Of a stretch of DNA of 64,000 nt, positions 62,464 through 64,000 are shown one piece after another. The stretch spans positions 6,540,001 to 6,604,000 of the forward strand of contig NZ_CP029482.1 in assembly GCF_003151075.1 (NCBI RefSeq), read 5' to 3'. The number at the start of each line of letters is the position of its first letter. Within the stretch, counting starts at the first letter, position 1. Origin of the DNA: Pseudomonas sp. 31-12. GTDB lineage: Bacteria; Pseudomonadota; Gammaproteobacteria; Pseudomonadales; Pseudomonadaceae. A program made the translations under genes and the position numbers. A model generated the notes under the pieces. That model was given only the letters and a program-made list of their open reading frames with translations, ran no database searches and was not told where the DNA came from.

Positions 62464-62497
62464 CGATGCCGGTTTAAATACCGGCATCGGCTTTTTT
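62464..62497 (+). terminator. Rho-independent terminator after 6S RNA
   Basis: The stem cgatgccggt / accggcatcg is followed by six T residues. The mature 3' end of 6S RNA is probably processed from this precursor. Confidence 0.9.
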
Positions 62498-62539
62498 ACG
62501 GGTACGCTTTATGTATCCGTCCTGTCGAAGCCTGAATCC

Positions 62540-63145
62540 ATGACCGAACCTGCGCTGCTGCCCCGCCCGCAACTTCGACGCATGCTGCGCAAGGCCCGCC
62601 GCGCACTGACACCCAGTCAACAGCGCCAGGCTGCTCGCGGGCTGTACAAGCAATTAGCCCAGCAGCCGCTGTTTCGCCGGGCAAAACACATCTCCCTGTA
62701 TCTGCCCACCGACGGTGAAATCGACCCGCGCTTGCTGCTGCGCGCTGCGCAACGTCGGGGCAAGGCGACTTATCTACCGGTGCTCAGTGCCTGGCCGCGA
62801 ACCAAAATGGTGTTCCAGCGGATTCGTCCCGGTGAAAAGCTGAAGCCCAACCGCTTTCGCATTCTCGAACCCCGGCACAACCTCGCCCGTCAGCGCAAAG
62901 TCTGGGCGCTGGACCTGGTCCTATTGCCGTTGGTGGGATTTGACGACGTCGGCGGACGCCTGGGAATGGGCGGCGGTTTCTACGATCGAAGCCTCGCCTA
63001 TCTGGCGCGCAGGAAAAACTGGCGCAAGCCGACACTGCTGGGGCTGGCCCATGAATGTCAGAAGGTAGAACGATTGGCTCAGGCGAGCTGGGATGTGCCG
63101 TTGCAAGGAACGGTAACCGACAAGGCGTGGTATTTCGCAGGTTAG
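62540..63145 (+). CDS. 5-formyltetrahydrofolate cyclo-ligase
   Basis: The protein has 201 residues. It converts 5-formyl-THF to 5,10-methenyl-THF using ATP. The conserved C-terminal loop GMGGGFYDRSLAYL and the preceding LVLLPLVGFDDVGGRLG are the phosphate-binding features; the Arg/Lys-rich N terminus binds ATP. Its position after 6S RNA (the ygfA linkage) is conserved. 6S RNA and this gene may share a transcript. Confidence 0.94.
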   Translation: MTEPALLPRPQLRRMLRKARRALTPSQQRQAARGLYKQLAQQPLFRRAKHISLYLPTDGEIDPRLLLRAAQRRGKATYLPVLSAWPRTKMVFQRIRPGEKLKPNRFRILEPRHNLARQRKVWALDLVLLPLVGFDDVGGRLGMGGGFYDRSLAYLARRKNWRKPTLLGLAHECQKVERLAQASWDVPLQGTVTDKAWYFAG

Positions 63146-63177
63146 ACGCCAGGATCAGCGGCGTCCGAAAGACAGTC

Positions 63178-63330
63178 TCAGCGCTTGAAAGCCGACGATT
63201 GTTGTTGCTGCGCGATTTCGATCGGTGCGTCGGTCTTGTTATTCCACAGGCTTTGGGCATAGCCAGTGGTCACGACGCCGAGGCCGAACAAAATAACCAA
63301 AATCCATAGTAAATCCGGTTTGCGTTTCAT
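63178..63330 (-). CDS. Small membrane protein, 50 residues
   Basis: The sequence starts MKRKPDLLWILVILFGLGVV and continues TTGYAQSLWNNKTDAPIEIAQQQQSSAFKR. It has one hydrophobic segment (about residues 7-24) after a basic N terminus, then a polar, Gln-rich tail that would lie in the periplasm. It has a plausible start with AATCGATG, but no strong ribosome site (GGGGCAA only). It is convergent with the cyclo-ligase gene and divergent from the EVE-domain gene. Similar small proteins occur at this locus in other pseudomonads, from memory. The function is unknown. Confidence 0.7.
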   Translation of the reverse strand: MKRKPDLLWILVILFGLGVVTTGYAQSLWNNKTDAPIEIAQQQQSSAFKR

Positions 63331-63531
63331 CGATTGCCCCCCAAAGGCACATCAACACGATGACAGCAGCGGTTTCCGTTGTAGGTGTAGGCCGTGCAGC
63401 AGCGTCAAGCTTAGAAGGCCGGCATTTTGCGACAACGTGAACTGACACGCAAACGCTGGCGTCAACCGACCGTCGGTTTGTCATAAAATTGCCCGACAAC
63501 TTGCCCACTCACCTCGCAAGGAGCAAAAACC

Positions 63532-63981
63532 ATGGCCTATTGGCTGATGAAATCCGAGCCCGATGAACTCTCGATCAAAGATCTTGCGAAGCTTGGAAAA
63601 GCGCGCTGGGACGGGGTTCGCAACTATCAGGCGCGTAACTTTTTGCGGACGATGGCAGTGGGCGACGAGTTTTTCTTCTATCACTCCAGCTGCCCCGAGC
63701 CCGGGATTGCCGGGATCGGAAAGATTGTTGAAGCGGCGTATCCGGACCCGACGGCGCTGGAGCCGGAAAGTCATTACTACGATCCCAAGGCCACGGCAGA
63801 GAAAAACGCCTGGAGCGCGATTGATGTGGCGCATGTCGAGACGTTTGCCAAAGTGTTAAAGCTGGATTACTTGAAGCAGCAGACGGCGTTGGCGCAGATG
63901 CCGTTGGTGCAGAAAGGTTCGCGGCTTTCGGTGATGCCCGTCACCGCCGAGCAATGGGCAGCGGTGTTGGGCCTGCGCTGA
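63532..63981 (+). CDS. EVE-domain protein
   Basis: The protein has 149 residues, a single EVE (PUA-like) domain. It begins MAYWLMKSEPDELSIKDLAKLGKARWDGVRNYQARNFLRTMAVGDEFFFYHSSC and has GIAGIGKIVEAAYPDPTALE. EVE domains bind modified nucleobases in DNA or RNA; the partner here is unknown. It is preceded by AAGGAG 10 bases before the ATG. It lies near the right edge but is complete. Confidence 0.9.
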   Translation: MAYWLMKSEPDELSIKDLAKLGKARWDGVRNYQARNFLRTMAVGDEFFFYHSSCPEPGIAGIGKIVEAAYPDPTALEPESHYYDPKATAEKNAWSAIDVAHVETFAKVLKLDYLKQQTALAQMPLVQKGSRLSVMPVTAEQWAAVLGLR

Positions 63982-64000
63982 AAAACGCTGCACTGCCCGC

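Overview
This 64 kb window looks like chromosomal DNA of a Pseudomonas of the fluorescens group. The evidence is high GC with strong GC3 (long antisense open frames), dense REP/REPIN palindromes of the P. fluorescens type at most gene ends, OprD-family porins, and a gene order that, from memory, follows P. aeruginosa PAO1 PA0337 down to about PA0291 and then switches to about PA5204 up to PA5229. No rRNA, tRNA, prophage, transposase or CRISPR was seen. One housekeeping RNA, 6S RNA, is present.

Layout. 1-10.5 kb: ptsP (partial), rppH, a HAD phosphatase, a DUF2269 protein, ilvA and rpiA, two tandem SdiA-regulated-type lipid-anchored or periplasmic proteins, an FAH hydrolase, a D-2-hydroxyglutarate dehydrogenase and serA. 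10.5-20.3 kb: accessory single genes (DUF4399, a shortened solute-binding protein, DUF523, a PPHD-type prolyl hydroxylase, DUF2059, an alpha/beta hydrolase, a thioredoxin-like protein, a HacB-type acylase, a GlxA-type regulator and an HD-domain hydrolase). 20.3-31.7 kb: polyamine uptake and catabolism (spuHGFED, spuC, spuB, a decayed spuA, spuI, and a TetR regulator at the aguR position). 31.8-41.3 kb: a sulfur-scavenging block (ssuF, ssuB, ssuC, an in-frame ssuA-ssuD fusion, ssuE, the 1-Cys peroxiredoxin lsfA, two OprE-like porins and a decayed tauA). 41.3-64 kb: argA, argE, a CYTH/CHAD triphosphatase, an Lrp regulator, an orphan GspE-type ATPase, the glycine cleavage operon gcvTHP, a ferric-iron ABC pair, the pepP-ubiH-ubiI ubiquinone operon, the zapB-like/zapA pair, 6S RNA, 5-formyl-THF cyclo-ligase and an EVE protein.

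How it works together. serA and the D-2-hydroxyglutarate dehydrogenase form a divergent pair that can recycle the 2-hydroxyglutarate made by SerA. The spu genes import putrescine and spermidine and degrade them by gamma-glutamylation, but the hydrolase gene spuA has lost its catalytic core. The sulfur block has lost sulfonate capacity in two separate places: ssuD has lost its N-terminal half by fusion to ssuA, and tauA is a multiply broken remnant. The transporter genes ssuCB, ssuF and ssuE remain intact.

The most notable observations are the ssuA-ssuD fusion, the parallel decay of spuA and tauA, a 16-bp perfect inverted repeat in the porin/tauA divergent region that resembles sites upstream of ssuE and lsfA, and a nested palindromic element at about 11.7-11.9 kb.
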